A model generated the notes under the pieces. The model was not told the DNA's origin. It ran no database searches and saw only the letters and a program-made list of their open reading frames with translations. A stretch of 64,000 nucleotides of DNA from Fagopyrum homotropicum (Eukaryota > Streptophyta > Magnoliopsida > Caryophyllales > Polygonaceae), in assembly GCA_033239125.1 (NCBI GenBank), contig BSWB01000001.1:5220501-5284500 (forward strand), in the 5' to 3' direction. Within the stretch, counting starts at the first letter, position 1. Each line of letters opens with the position of its first letter. The position numbers were made by a program, and so were the translations under genes. Positions 21,701 to 32,503 of this stretch are shown in pieces.

Positions 21701-24700
21701 AAGTCCCATTTTAAGAAGATTTACGATAAGTTAACTTACGGTGAGAGATAAGATGCCGGTGATGATGCCGGTTTTTATGACGAGACCAAGATGGGCGCCA
21801 TGGAAATACAACATATTCACTGAAGGTGGGTTTAACCCTTGTTGCAATTTCCCAATCTGCAGTAAATTTGATTCAATCATACAAAAAAACCAAACCCTAA
21901 ATATACAAAAGGAAAAGAATATCAAAAGAAACAACAACTCAAATCCTCCAAAGCAATTATAGGACCAAGAAAAAGACATTTTAGACACAAACTCTTGACG
22001 TATATGTCCATGAAATAATCATAGAACAAAATACAAGCACATAAAAGTAAAAAAACCAAATATATGGGCCATTCTTGAAAATGGAATTTAGTGAGAAAGA
22101 GAGAGTGAGGACTCACGATACTGATACCATGGTGCTGCGCTTTGAAGATGAACACCAAAAGAGTTGATAAAATGACTGATAAAAGTGGAGCTCCAGCTGA
22201 TACCCAAAATAGCTTCGGTCTTTTCATGCTCTAAAATTTACAAATTGTTATAATTAAATAAAATAATTTATCAAATTTGGATTTGAAAAGATGGGATAAT
22301 AGTGTATTAAGAGCATCTTTATCCCAATAACTCTGAGTTTGAAACAAATTAATAATTGAAATGTCAGATTTAAGGAGATAATCAAGGTGATGAATAGAGA
22401 GAAGTTTGTTTGTAGAGAAACTAAATCTGACAAATATTTTGGGTTCTAATCAAACATCTTATCTTCCAACTTTAATATAATGAAGTGGTAAAAATTGAAG
22501 GGACGGACACGTACACAAACCTAATGAAAATAGAATATGACCTATTCGGCCAAATTCTTTCTTGTTATTTTTAAAATAGAAATGTATTCACCCAAAATGT
22601 AGTATCCAATGTATACAAACAGAAATCTAATATCGAAAATTTTACACGTATTATAATGCCCGAATCTAATATCTAAATTAAATAAAGAAAAACCCTTCAC
22701 CCAATTTCCTTTTCTTTAACAATGAAAATTTTTATATTGTTCCTAATTATAGGACCTATACTTATAATTTTTGATAGATATAATAAATGCATGAATTATT
22801 TGGTTAAGATTCATTAAAATTTTAAGTGACTTATGAGATGGACTTCATTGTGGATGTGGCCCATTAAGGCATTAGGCCACACCCCTTTTTATTATCAAAT
22901 CATTCATCCTTTTGTGTTGTATTGACATCTAGTTGTAGCACTATTACATTTGTGGTCCAAATAGTTTTTTCAATTTGCAATTTTTTTTTGTTTTTTTGAT
23001 AAATAAATAAGTTTGTTCAATTATCGATATGTTTCATCTATTCAATAAGTTTACTTACAAACTTCGTAATTCTATTCCGAGAATTTTCTCTATACTTTTT
23101 TTCACACATATAGTCACGAGATTTGAATATTTTGATAATACGTGAGGTATTTAATACTACTTTGTCATTGTCGATTCATCCTTAATCATTCCCTTCAACC
23201 TTATAAACTTATTCTATTGAACGTCCTATATCAACCGGATAAAGGTCTATCCTAAACCGACCCTGAAAGTGCTACTCATTAGATAAAGGTTATAACTTTA
23301 TTTATATAGGATAGTAGTCCAATTTAGACACAAAAGTGCTTTAAAATGATGAAGACATACAAAAATATAGCAATCACTAATGTAGTTATCATAATATCAT
23401 TTTAATGTGTTGTTATCTTCCTATGTGTTCAATGTTAACTCTTACTGACTTTGAGTTGACATGCTTTCTATCCACCAAATGAAGATTAGGTCCCATCGCC
23501 CCATTCATCCTTCTTTTCTTGTACCAAAGAAGATGCCCTTTCGGTTTAACTTTAGGTGAAATTCAAGAAAATATAAACAAATTCATTAATTTTTTTTTTA
23601 CTTGGTCGACGGTGCTACCTGTTCAGATAAACGATTTTAGGGTTAGCATGTTATAGGAGATGGGTTATTCGGATTCGGGTTGAGCTCGTTCACTATCTAA
23701 ACGAACCCAAATAAACAATTTAAACTTCGATTAAAGTTTAGTCTTGATTCATTTATAAATGAGACGAGATTGGACATGTCAAAGTTCGGCTCGTTTGACT
23801 AAAATAATATTATAGAGTTGTTATGTTAGCCGACACTCGGACTAGGCTCAGGAAAAGTTTGGCTCGACGTCTTACACTTTTTAGACAAGCTGAATGTGAG
23901 AAATAAAATCCAAAAAATAAAATCATTGTTGGACATTTTTATTAAAATTTTATAATATTTTAAAAAATAAAATCCAAAAAATAAATATTTAAATATTTAA
24001 AAACCTTAAATATCCAAAATTCTGGCTTTATCAAAGTACCTTAGTCACATATTCATAAAACTATATAATGGTTATTATACACTCTTTTATCTCGTAATTA
24101 GAATCTAATCTCATTTGACGGTCACATGATTGCTTAATTAATTAAGTTTTTATTAAATAATTTAATTTTTGTTTTTGTGATAAAGCAATGTACAAAATGT
24201 GTGAAAACCGACAATAAACTTCTTTCTTTGTAGAGCATATTATGAGAGCATAATAACGTGTCCAACTTTTTTCGGTGTCGTATTAATTTGGCACTTTTCT
24301 ATAATAATATATAAAATAAAAAGATAAGGAGGAATTATTATATAAGTAGAAAAGGAAGACGTACCACGTGCCTTGCAAGAAGAAGAAAACACAGGAAACA
24401 GATTGACATGACGATAGTTTGCCATGACCACTGCAACACCAACACATTCATATTCAATTCTATTCAATTCAATTCAATACCAACTATATGATAATCATTT
24501 TAATATCATTAATATTAAAATTACATTTATTACGTTTCTATGTGAACGTGTGACACAAATCCACTCACAATTTACATTTATTTATTCATGTAAAATCACT
24601 CGGGACCGTTTGGTTGGAGCAAAAAATGAAAACCGAATAAAACCCTTTAATATTTCATTTTCGGTAGTAATTTTTAGCAATTTCAAATGGACTGTATAAT

Positions 24701-27416
24701 GATCATTGAGTTAATGTTTCATGAGATCATTTCCTTTTCTAAAATTTTGATTAGACTTATTTACATATAAAAAATAAATATGAGCATGATAAAGTTTGAT
24801 TATTTTGACAGTTATAAAAATAGTAAAACTCTTAAATTATTTGAGCTACTCGGGTTCAACTCATGCATTCACATTCCAAACGCTACAATATAAATATATT
24901 TTTTAGAATTTAGGTTTCATCCTAAAATCAATGAGGAGTAATCATATGACTTATATGTTAATTTCACATAGTAAGTTCAATCATAAGGAATAGTTATAGA
25001 ATTTATATGATAGGTTCACGTAGTATCATATTGTCGATGTGAGACATTTTCTCGCTTCTCCACCCATATTTCTGAACCCAAACATATCAAAACCCGACTT
25101 GAATAACGTCCTACGTTTGAAGAGTAGTCAGGCAGTAGAAACATAGTAGGACAAAAGTTATAATGAAACCGATGGAATTGAATGGGATGTAGTTGACACT
25201 TCTGCATTAAAACCTAATCAAACCCATGCACTCAAATCTCTTATATCACAACGTTGACTTTGATTTCCTCACCTCTTTATTAACAACGCTGTCTTATGTA
25301 TAAACTATTTCCCATTGAGAAACCGCACCAGAAGGTAAGCGAGTAACAAGTTATACCGTTATCCTTTTTAAAGACAAAACTCAACCTTCTAAAAACAACA
25401 TCTATTAAAAAATTAATATATAAAAATATCTTTATTGATATTTGAATAAATATTCAATTTATTTAAAAAAATTATAATCAATGGTCAACATTATGTATGA
25501 TCAACATTCTATTATGTCATTAGTGTATTATCCTACTTAATTTTGTACTTATATATATATATAGTGGGAAAATGTGGTGTGTCACTTTCTATAGACCGTA
25601 CGTTGAAAAAAGCATAGAAAAGTGTTTTTGGTGAGAATTCTGGTTGATAGATTGTGTTGGATTTATTATTCTTTAAACTAAATTTATTTTTGGTGGATAT
25701 TCTTTAAACTAAATATGTATAAGCAAGCATAAGTAAAAGAAAGAAAGAAGGGATAAGATAAGCTTGTAAAGAGGTAAAGAAGAAGCAGATGGGCACTAGC
25801 CAAAAAAAAAAAAAAAAAAAAAAAAGGCGATAATCATATCAAAGCTAGTGAAACTTTTTATTTTTCATGGAATTCAATTATTGAGTACTATGATTGAGAA
25901 AAGGAAGAAAAATAAGGTTTGGTTTTACCTCTTTTGTCGTGTGAAAAACAGAACCCATAACAGGAACAATCCCCATTTCCTTAGTAAAATGTACAATCCC
26001 TAACAAGCTCTTTAGTTGCTGCAATGATACTATGATCGCTGCTCCTGCCATGAACCCTACTAGCGTCGCCTTCGACAAGAAATCGATTATGAACCCGAGC
26101 CTACACAACCGCATACGACATCAGAAGTGTGCAAATGTCCCACATCAACAACATGATATTACGTCAACCTAGCATAAGTCCTAGGTTATTGATTGTGAAT
26201 AGGGCTGTGCAAAATTAGACCGGTCCGGTCTACGGTCCAAGTAGTTTTAAAACCCGGGTTACGGTTCGGGTCCGGTTTTGGACCGTTGGACCGTAAACTA
26301 CGAATATCCAGTCCAGTCCATTCCGGTTTTGGACCGAAAAACCTCACCAAAATTGCATAATTTAGGTACAAACCGGTCCAGTCCTATCCGAAATATTCAA
26401 AATTGGACAATTTAGGTACAAACCGGTCCAACCTGAAACCGGACCGATTTGGATCGAATCATAACGGTCTTATCCCAATCCGGTTCACAGTTTTATCAAT
26501 TTACGGTCCACCTGTACTAATTGTCAATTGATTTTACTAATTTCGAAAGACTTGTGTATATTCATTTTTCATATGGAGTGTTATCATGTACACATAATTG
26601 AATTCCAATTATTACACAATCATATCCCATTGAATATCCGAACCGATTAAAATCCGACCCGAATGAACATAATACCTTAGGATTCCAAGAGAAGCTTGAA
26701 AAAGTCCAGCAAAGAAGGTAGAAGAGAAAGCAAGCTGAAGAAACAAAATCGGATCTTTACTTGGAGACACTTCTTGCCTTAACATGGATCCCATTACAAG
26801 AGAAGCAATTGAAACTGGGCCCACTGCTAAATCTCTTGAACTCCCCAGAACTGCATAAATTAGCGGTGGAACAAAGCTAGAATCTGAAACCCACCAAAAA
26901 AAATAAAACGACATTTAAATTTGATCAAAATTTAGATTCTATAAAGTCATTTACTATCGGAGGAAGTAATACTTACATAGACCTACAATGGGTGGCAAAC
27001 TTGCAAGCTGAGCGTAACTTATCCCCTACAAAATCCGAACAAATAATCTTTTCATATCTACAAAGTCAAAACTGAATATTCGGGTCGGTTAACCAGGAAA
27101 TCGCATTCACCTGAGGAATGGCTAAGCTAGCAATGGTGAGACCCGAAACAAGATCCGATTTGAAGAGAGTAAGCGAATAATTCGGAGCCCATTGAAGAAT
27201 TGGGAAGATATACTGACCACCAAGAATCCATTTTCTTTTTACGGGTTGCCCTTTGAATTGCCTTAGAGGATCATCGGGGAAGAAGATCTCCATACACCGG
27301 GTTTTGAGTTTCTCCGGCAAGCTTCTGGCTGGTGGCGCCACCACTTTGTGGTGGATCACGCTGCCAGACTCTACCATGTTAAAGCTGTTGAATTCAGTGA
27401 ACTCTTCTTTGGCCAT
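18223..27416 (-). CDS. SULTR3;3: sulfate transporter, SULTR3;3-like
   Basis: Group 3 SLC26-type proton/sulfate symporter; group 3 members are known in the plastid envelope and other membranes. Exons (minus order): 27416-27111, 27025-26977, 26883-26676, 26100-25929, 24430-24365, 22230-22117, 21856-21740, 20100-19974, 19867-19581, 19435-19245, 19124-19036, 18949-18873, 18378-18223. They total 1959 nt, 652 aa; all phases close. The N-terminus has KVVAPP and FFPDDPLRQFKGQP, followed by LTIASLAIPQGISYAQLA, SSRDLAVGPVSIASL, GFIIDFLSKATLVGFM and AFSRSAVNHNAGAKTAVSN, all strongly conserved with SULTR3;3. A cytosolic STAS domain fills the C-terminus (about 500-640), with DTSG at about 581-584. The intron after exon 12 uses a GC donor (AAG|GCAAGT). 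Several introns carry repeats. The Arabidopsis protein is slightly shorter; the extra residues are at the N-terminus. Confidence 0.96.
18445..18722. mobile_element. short element with GTTTACAT inverted ends
   Basis: Lying in the last SULTR intron, it begins near CATGTAATCAGCTCTTACC and ends with repeated ATGATAAGAGTTGTTTACAT, and the ends are roughly inverted. Inside, ATATATTCGGCGATATAGTC recurs about three times. The ends and the TATTCG motif resemble the larger element at about 51995-53695. Both are bordered by ATATATAT runs. The class is unresolved: a TIR element or a Helitron-like element are both possible. Confidence 0.5.
18724..18790. repeat. (AT)n microsatellite
   Basis: An almost perfect AT dinucleotide run of about 65 bp lies in the last intron of the sulfate transporter gene. 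Confidence 0.95.
20320..21440. repeat. repeat-rich element with GGGTAAGCG units in a SULTR intron
   Basis: Left flank AGGACCCCTTAAAATTA and right flank AGACCCTAAATTTTAACTC resemble, in the same orientation, the flanks of the block at about 13630-14553. The interior has AATGTAGTTTATGAATGT repeats, TTACCCAAATATGAATTG twice, and a run of TTTTTGGGTAAGCG units at about 21120-21210. So the dominant TTACCC motif of the first copy appears here mostly as its complement GGGTA. It lies in the intron between SULTR exons 7 and 8. Confidence 0.65.
22231..24364. other. large SULTR intron with old repeat fragments
   Basis: This intron lies between exons 5 and 6 of the sulfate transporter. It has no exon-like coding segment. 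At about 22310 an AGAGCATCTTTATCCC start resembles the GAGCATC-type MITE ends. At about 23640-23900 there is a degenerate copy of the GAGCTCGTTYAC-rich hAT-like family (GAGCTCGTTCACTATCTAAACG). Confidence 0.5.
25801..25825. repeat. poly(A) run
   Basis: A run of about 24 A residues lies in the fourth SULTR intron. The flanking sequence shows no coding remnant, so a retroposed tail is possible but not shown. Confidence 0.8.
26200..26510. repeat. dispersed repeat rich in GGTCCGG
   Basis: It starts near TAGGGCTGTGCAAAATTAG, a form common at hAT-like MITE ends, and holds many GACCGGTCCGGTCTACGG, ACAAACCGGTCCAGTCC and GGACCGATTTGG motifs. It lies in the intron between SULTR exons 3 and 4. No clear target-site duplication was found. 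Confidence 0.6.
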
Positions 27417-27725
27417 TTTTCAGAGGAGTTTTACAGTGTGTATTGTTTCCCATGCTTGCTGAATAATTTATAGGGAAAATCCGGTTAGCATATGTTTCGT
27501 TTAACCGTAAGCTCTATTTGATATTATTCATTAACGGTGATCCGTGACTAATCATTTGGTAAATTCTAGATCTACTTGTTGTACTTGGTTCATGTATTGC
27601 TCACTTTTTACCGTACGGTATTACGGACTAATGACCGTATAATACGTGTCACTCTTTTTCAAATGCCCATAATGCTATTTTTTTTAGTTTTTTTTGTAAT
27701 ATATAGTTTTTATATTTTTGTAAAG
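27417..27725. other. upstream region of the sulfate transporter gene
   Basis: About 300 bases upstream of the SULTR start codon. They should hold its 5' UTR and core promoter. I saw no motif strong enough to name. Confidence 0.4.

Positions 27726-27766
<41 letters not shown>
27726..27766. repeat. (TA)n microsatellite
   Basis: A perfect TA dinucleotide run of about 40 bp lies next to the start of the inverted-repeat element at 27774. Confidence 0.95.
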
Positions 27767-27767
<1 letters not shown>

Positions 27768-27773
27768 TATATT

Positions 27774-28040
27774 GCTATTCGTACCACTTGAAACATGCTA
27801 TCCATACCCCGACTACGCGTACGCTATGCGTAGCTGTAGCAAGAAGCTCATTTCGTTCAAAAAATAAAGGAAAATGGTTACGACTACGCATGGCCGATGC
27901 GTAGTCCTACTACACGTACGCCATGCGTAGTAGTCCATAATATATATTTGGTTCGAAAAATGAAGGAAAACTTACTACGCCTACGTAATGCGTAGGCGTA
28001 GATTTGGTATGTATAGCATAGTTAAGGTGATACGAATAGC
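27774..28040. mobile_element. 267-bp element with 35-bp inverted ends and internal hairpins
   Basis: The left end GCTATTCGTACCACTTGAAA continuing to ATGCTATCCATACC is mirrored by GGTATGTATAGCAT continuing to GGTGATACGAATAGC at the right end, about 35 bp with few mismatches. Inside are at least four short palindromes built from CTACGC and GCGTAG: 27813-27833, near 27881-27904, near 27910-27933 and near 27974-28001. The intervening sequences GGTTCGAAAAATGAAGGAAA and CGTTCAAAAAATAAAGGAAA are themselves similar. No target-site duplication is obvious, so the superfamily is unknown. Confidence 0.75.
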
Positions 28041-29148
28041 AGGAACCCCATATATACCACCATGTATCGATGAGCTATTACTATTAAAATTTGACTATTA
28101 TTTCATAGTTTTTGTTGCATATTATTTATGAGAATAAATTAAATATTGTGACTGTTTTTAACTAAATGTGTGAGATTATAAAATAACCATATATTTCTTC
28201 ATTTTTCTTATACGAACAACTTTTTTACAAATTAATGGTTAACATATATATTTTTGCATTGTTGAGTTAAAAAAAAGAAATTATTAGTGCTTAAAAATAA
28301 CTTAATCTAAAAAGAAATTTGTTAGCATACAAAAAAATTAACAAAATAGTATAATAGACATGTAAAAACTAAATAATTAGAAATAGTATACAAAATATAA
28401 ATTAGTATTATAAAATGTTTAAAATCAATACAATTGACATCCAAATATTGGTTTGTACGTCAATACATAAATTTCATCCTACTACACTTTTTAAGGCCCT
28501 GTTCAGCGGAGATTATTACGTAAATTATTGTGGAGTTTTGCATTTTTTGAAAGCTTCATAATGTTTGACATCATAGATGTTTTAAGAGATTAGATTTTTA
28601 AGAGATTTTTGGTGGGATTTGGAAAAGCTTTGTAGATAACTTTTTGGATAAATTATCAAAAATGTTACAATTTTACCCCTCTTTTACATCTTTAATAATT
28701 TGGACATTTTTATCCTTTTTTGACTTTTTAGTAAATTTACCATACAAATTTTCACAAAATCTACATTTTACCACACATCAATTAGCTTATTTGTTAGATT
28801 TTCGGAATTTACAGAGTTCATAGAAATTTTACTAACAAATCTACCTAAAAAGCTAAAACTATTCAAAAAGATTAACCTATTCAAAAATCTGCTTTCCTTT
28901 ACTTTTTAATTATTTTCTTGATTTTGATATTTTTGGCTAGGGATCTTCTGGTAAAACATATCATTTTTCATTGATTTTTCTATTGGACTTTTATTGAACA
29001 CATAATAAACTAGTGGTTAAAGTGATTTTTTTCTATTTTTATTTATTTATATTTTGGGTGGGAGGTGTAGATGTAAAGTATGAGTGAAACGTTAATTCAT
29101 ATGCTATTTGAAGTAAAAAAGTTAGCTTTAAAGTTGAATATTGGAATA
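28041..29148. other. intergenic, AT-rich with a partial MITE
   Basis: No gene seen. At about 28495 the sequence TAAGGCCCTGTTCAGC followed by AAATTATTGTGGAGTTTT resembles the Tourist-like family at 4076-4625, including a possible TAA before it. The matching right end was not found, so the copy looks truncated or very old. Confidence 0.45.
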
Positions 29149-29599
29149 TGTTATATCATAGTTTTGGGATGTAAACTTATGATGGTTGAGATCAAATGAT
29201 AGTCAAATACGTATGTTATATATACCATTCAAAGGTTCAACTTAGTGGAATTGTACCAAATGCCATTCTTATAACTATAGGGACTTGGACGGCTTATATA
29301 GAACCGTCACTTGTGAAGATAATGTCAAATTAATGGCATGGTCTAATAAACTCGATAACTTTACTAACATATGGTCACATATTCGGAAATAAACTCGGGT
29401 TGTATTGTAAACTATTGAATGTATATTAGGATACATTAGATTAGATATGTCTATCTGTATTCTTTATTTTCTTCATCTCATCCTTATGTTTTTTTTTATA
29501 GAATCCTCCTTTTACGTCTCGTTTTTTTTTTATTATAATCATTGCCCTTTATCATATATAAATAAGTTACTCGATTCACTCTAATCTACCTATCTTACA
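29149..29599 (+). mobile_element. probable Ty1-copia 5' LTR
   Basis: A likely LTR begins TGTTATATCATAG near 29149 and ends CTTACA at about 29599, directly before a degenerate tRNA-Met primer site. The CAT-ATATAAATAAG stretch at 29550-29570 could be its TATA region. No second LTR is present in the window, so the start is an estimate. Confidence 0.5.
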
Positions 29600-30410
29600 A
29601 TGTATCAGAGCAAGCTGTGAATAATGTAGTTTATAGGGGTTTCATGTATGGGATCTTCAGTGACGACTTGCTTCTTTGCCTATTCGATTTGGTTGTCTTG
29701 GTTTATACTCATAATTTAAAAAAACTGGCAACACAAACAATGACTTTAACTTTAACAATAATCACTCACATGATAACATTGTTACATGTTTTTATTGTGG
29801 TAACAAGGGACATGTTTCTCCTCTGTGTAGGAAAAAAAAGTGACGAAGGTGAATGCCCTACTAACCCCACAATTTGGTAAATTTACTTTGTGTGAATTCA
29901 CTCCTACTAGTTTTTGTTGATACCTAGGTAACAAAAATTAGGCGGATTAGTTTCTAGAAACCGATCGGCCTAAGGCATCCTTGCGGATGTGACCGTATTG
30001 ATTTTCTTGTAGACATGTTGGGCTCTAAAGTAGGAGAATTCCGGGACCGTATTGAATTCACTCCTACTATGATGATGAGTTACTAATGTGTTTTCTAAAT
30101 ATGTTTAATTAAGTGTTCATCTCTTTCTTATTGAAATGTTTGGATTCGTTACTCTAGTAGTACTATGCATTCTATTCCTCATGAACACTCCTTTGATTAC
30201 TTGCACAAAAAACATGAGGAGGGTGAAGTTAGACTTGGTGATCATATTGTTTTAGCCATTAAAGGTATTGGTTCTATTCCTTTTAGAATGCATCATAATA
30301 AAATCGGAATTATTTAGAATGTTAGATATATACCTAAACTTAGGAGTAGTTTACTTTTAAAAGTGTTTTTGATGATCTTAACTGTGATATACATTGATGC
30401 GTCTCAAATA
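29600..30410 (+). pseudogene. Ty1-copia retrotransposon 5' internal fragment
   Basis: It begins with TGTATCAGAGCAAG, a near match to the copia primer-binding site TGGTATCAGAGC complementary to initiator tRNA-Met. At about 29790-29830 one frame encodes a gag zinc knuckle, CFYCGNKGHVSPLC (CX2CX4HX4C), followed by a stop. Further on, about 30230-30350 gives VKLGDHIVLAIKGIGSI and, after a stop, VRYIPKLRSSLLL, which resembles the copia protease and gag-pre-integrase stretch. Frames are broken repeatedly, and integrase, reverse transcriptase and the 3' LTR are absent. It is a dead, 3'-truncated copy. Confidence 0.7.
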
Positions 30411-31946
30411 TGACAATACAAACGGTAAGTGCACAGTAAATGTAATCGTAGTATATGATAAAAGATCAAGGTCGTATCCCCAAAGACTTTGGTTGTTTAA
30501 TTGACAATTAAATCCGAAAGTTTAAGCAAAGAGAAAAACAAAGGATGTAAATATGAGAGGTGAATAAAAAGGATGGAATAAAGTGAAAGGTAAAAAAAAG
30601 CTAATATGTAAGGTTATAGAATTGAGAGATAAACTTTTCAATCTAGATGACATATTAGGTTAATCATGCATGGTGAATAGTGAATCGAAATGATACCTCA
30701 TGATGGTTGGATATCCTTATTGGCACGAACTAGAGATTCGTAATGCAATTACGAAAATTTTGAATTTCTCAAATAACGATAACTAACTTCGTATAGTTAG
30801 AACTCAAAACTTTTAATTAAATAGTTTTTAACATATATTAATGTCTAAATTAGTGATCATAAATCACCATTGCTATACATATTATTTTCTCAAAAGAATT
30901 TGATAAGTATCCGAGGTGAAATTTAAAAAAAAAAAAAAGGAATGAAAAATACGAGATGTCGATAATATATTAGTGTCCCTATCTCCTCATTGCAGTGCAC
31001 CCTGCGGTCTTCATTCATCTTCTGCAAACTAAATGACTCTGTGGGCACTGCTCAGTGCTCAAGGACCAAACTCTTTCATTTCCAAAAAAAAAATCAGAAA
31101 AAAAACCCTGAAATTGTAAAAAAAAATCAAGGTAAAACCCATCACTAAAATGCGACGAAAAAGGAAGAAGCGGCAGTTCTAAAAATATAAAAAAACGGGA
31201 CTTGGTGAGATAACCCGTGATATATGTGCAATTATTTATAGAAGTATTAAGAAATAAGTAGATTGATTGTGTTAACTGATATTAATGTAACGGTTATAAA
31301 TGTCTGGAATTTTAAAAACAACAACATAACGTAGTATTTATGAAAGTCTTGTTCATTTCTTTCTTATCCCTCATTGAGCCCACGTTGAGCCACCATCTGT
31401 GACCGTGGTTTGGTTGTGTCTGACCCATTTCCGATGTCGGAAAAATATTTGTACCCTATCCTCCCTATTTTGACTGAAATTTTCTAGTGTTTTAGAAAAC
31501 TTGTGGGTTTCCAACACGAAAAATACATTGCCTAAATGTTTTCGTGTTTCATAGAGTAAAACTCAATCTGATTTGTACTGATTCCGCAGTTTAAGAGATT
31601 TGACGGATCCTACTCGATCCGATTTGTAATGCTTCATGTGGGTCTAAACATGAAGGAACTTGAATTTGTAAAACAAATGTAAAATTGGTTGGTAGTCTAG
31701 TTGAGTAATGATTTTTGGTAATGTACTCATTGTTATATCCCGCCCACGGTATCCATATGGTAATGTACTCATTACATCCAAAGTGGTATGATGATAAGCT
31801 TGTTGATGAATTACACGAGTGGAACTTTTGGAAAGCATTGTTGACAACGTACTCTACTTGAGTAATGATTTTTTGGATACGTGTTCTCTTAGTTTTGCAT
31901 GTAGCTTAGGGAGGAAAAACTATGTATTCCTTCGTGAAGAATGATT
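30411..31946. other. intergenic, possible noncoding retroelement pieces
   Basis: No gene seen. At about 30420-30520 GGTAAGTGCACAGT and AAGGTCGTATCCCCAAAGA resemble noncoding sequence common in plant retroelements. The block 30940-31220 contains a GC-richer part with many A runs. Open frames are short and match nothing I know. Confidence 0.4.
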
Positions 31947-32503
31947 GAGGTGTGTAATAAGATTCGAATGAGTTGAGCATTTACTTGTCAGCGTGGAGTT
32001 AGTTTATAAACGAGTTGAGTCTAAATTTTATACGAGATTTATAATATATATATTTGGCTCGTTTAGAAAGCGAACGAGTTCGAGCTGAGCCTATATTTTG
32101 TACGACCTTTAAAATGTGTTTATATTCGGCTCGTTTAGAAAGTGAACGAGTTCGAGTTGAGCTTATATTTTGTACGAGCTTTAAAATGTGTACATATTCG
32201 GTTCGTTTAGAAAGTGAACGAACTCGAGTTGAACCTATATTTTGTACGATCTTTAAAAATGTGTTTATATTCGGCTCGTTCAGAAAGTGAACGAGCTCGA
32301 GTAGCTCGCCTAAAAGAATGTTCCTATAGTGTTGTTTTGTGTGAACGAGCCGAGCTTTACCTGAACGAATTGAGCTAAATTTCATACAAGCTTTAAAATG
32401 GGTTCATATTCGGCTCATTTAGAAAATAAACAAGCTCGAGCTGAGCTTTTAAAGAATCGCACGCGAGCCGAGTCCGAGTCGTGTCTCATATTACAACCCT
32501 AAC
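31947..32503. mobile_element. hAT-like MITE with internal tandem repeats of about 70 bp
   Basis: Ends GAGGTGTGTAATAAGA and, reverse-complemented from the right, TAGGGTTGTAATATGAGA are related inverted termini. The same right end CATATTACAACCCTA closes the element at 49970-50552. The flanks share AATGAT, possibly a decayed 8-bp target duplication. Inside, a unit of about 70 bp (GGCTCGTTTAGAAAGTGAAC, then a GAGCTCGAG-like palindrome, then TTTTGTACGAGCTTTAAAAT) is repeated about five times. Long open frames on both strands here arise from this periodicity. Confidence 0.7.

Noticed and set aside
18223..27416. CRISPR-like reading of the GGGTAAGCG repeats in the SULTR intron
   Set aside because: Repeat units are short, irregularly spaced and without unique spacers of constant length, and this is a plant nuclear locus.
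27766..27790. CACTA-like start (CACTATATTGCTATTCG) next to the hairpin element
   Set aside because: The right end has no matching TAGTG, so a CACTA transposon is not supported; the inverted ends start at GCTATTCG.
31999..32385. Long overlapping open frames on both strands with repeated residues (RSLSKRAEY and ARLESERVRVE)
   Set aside because: They follow the tandem unit of about 70 bp of an hAT-like MITE. Frames stay open only because the unit happens to lack stops.
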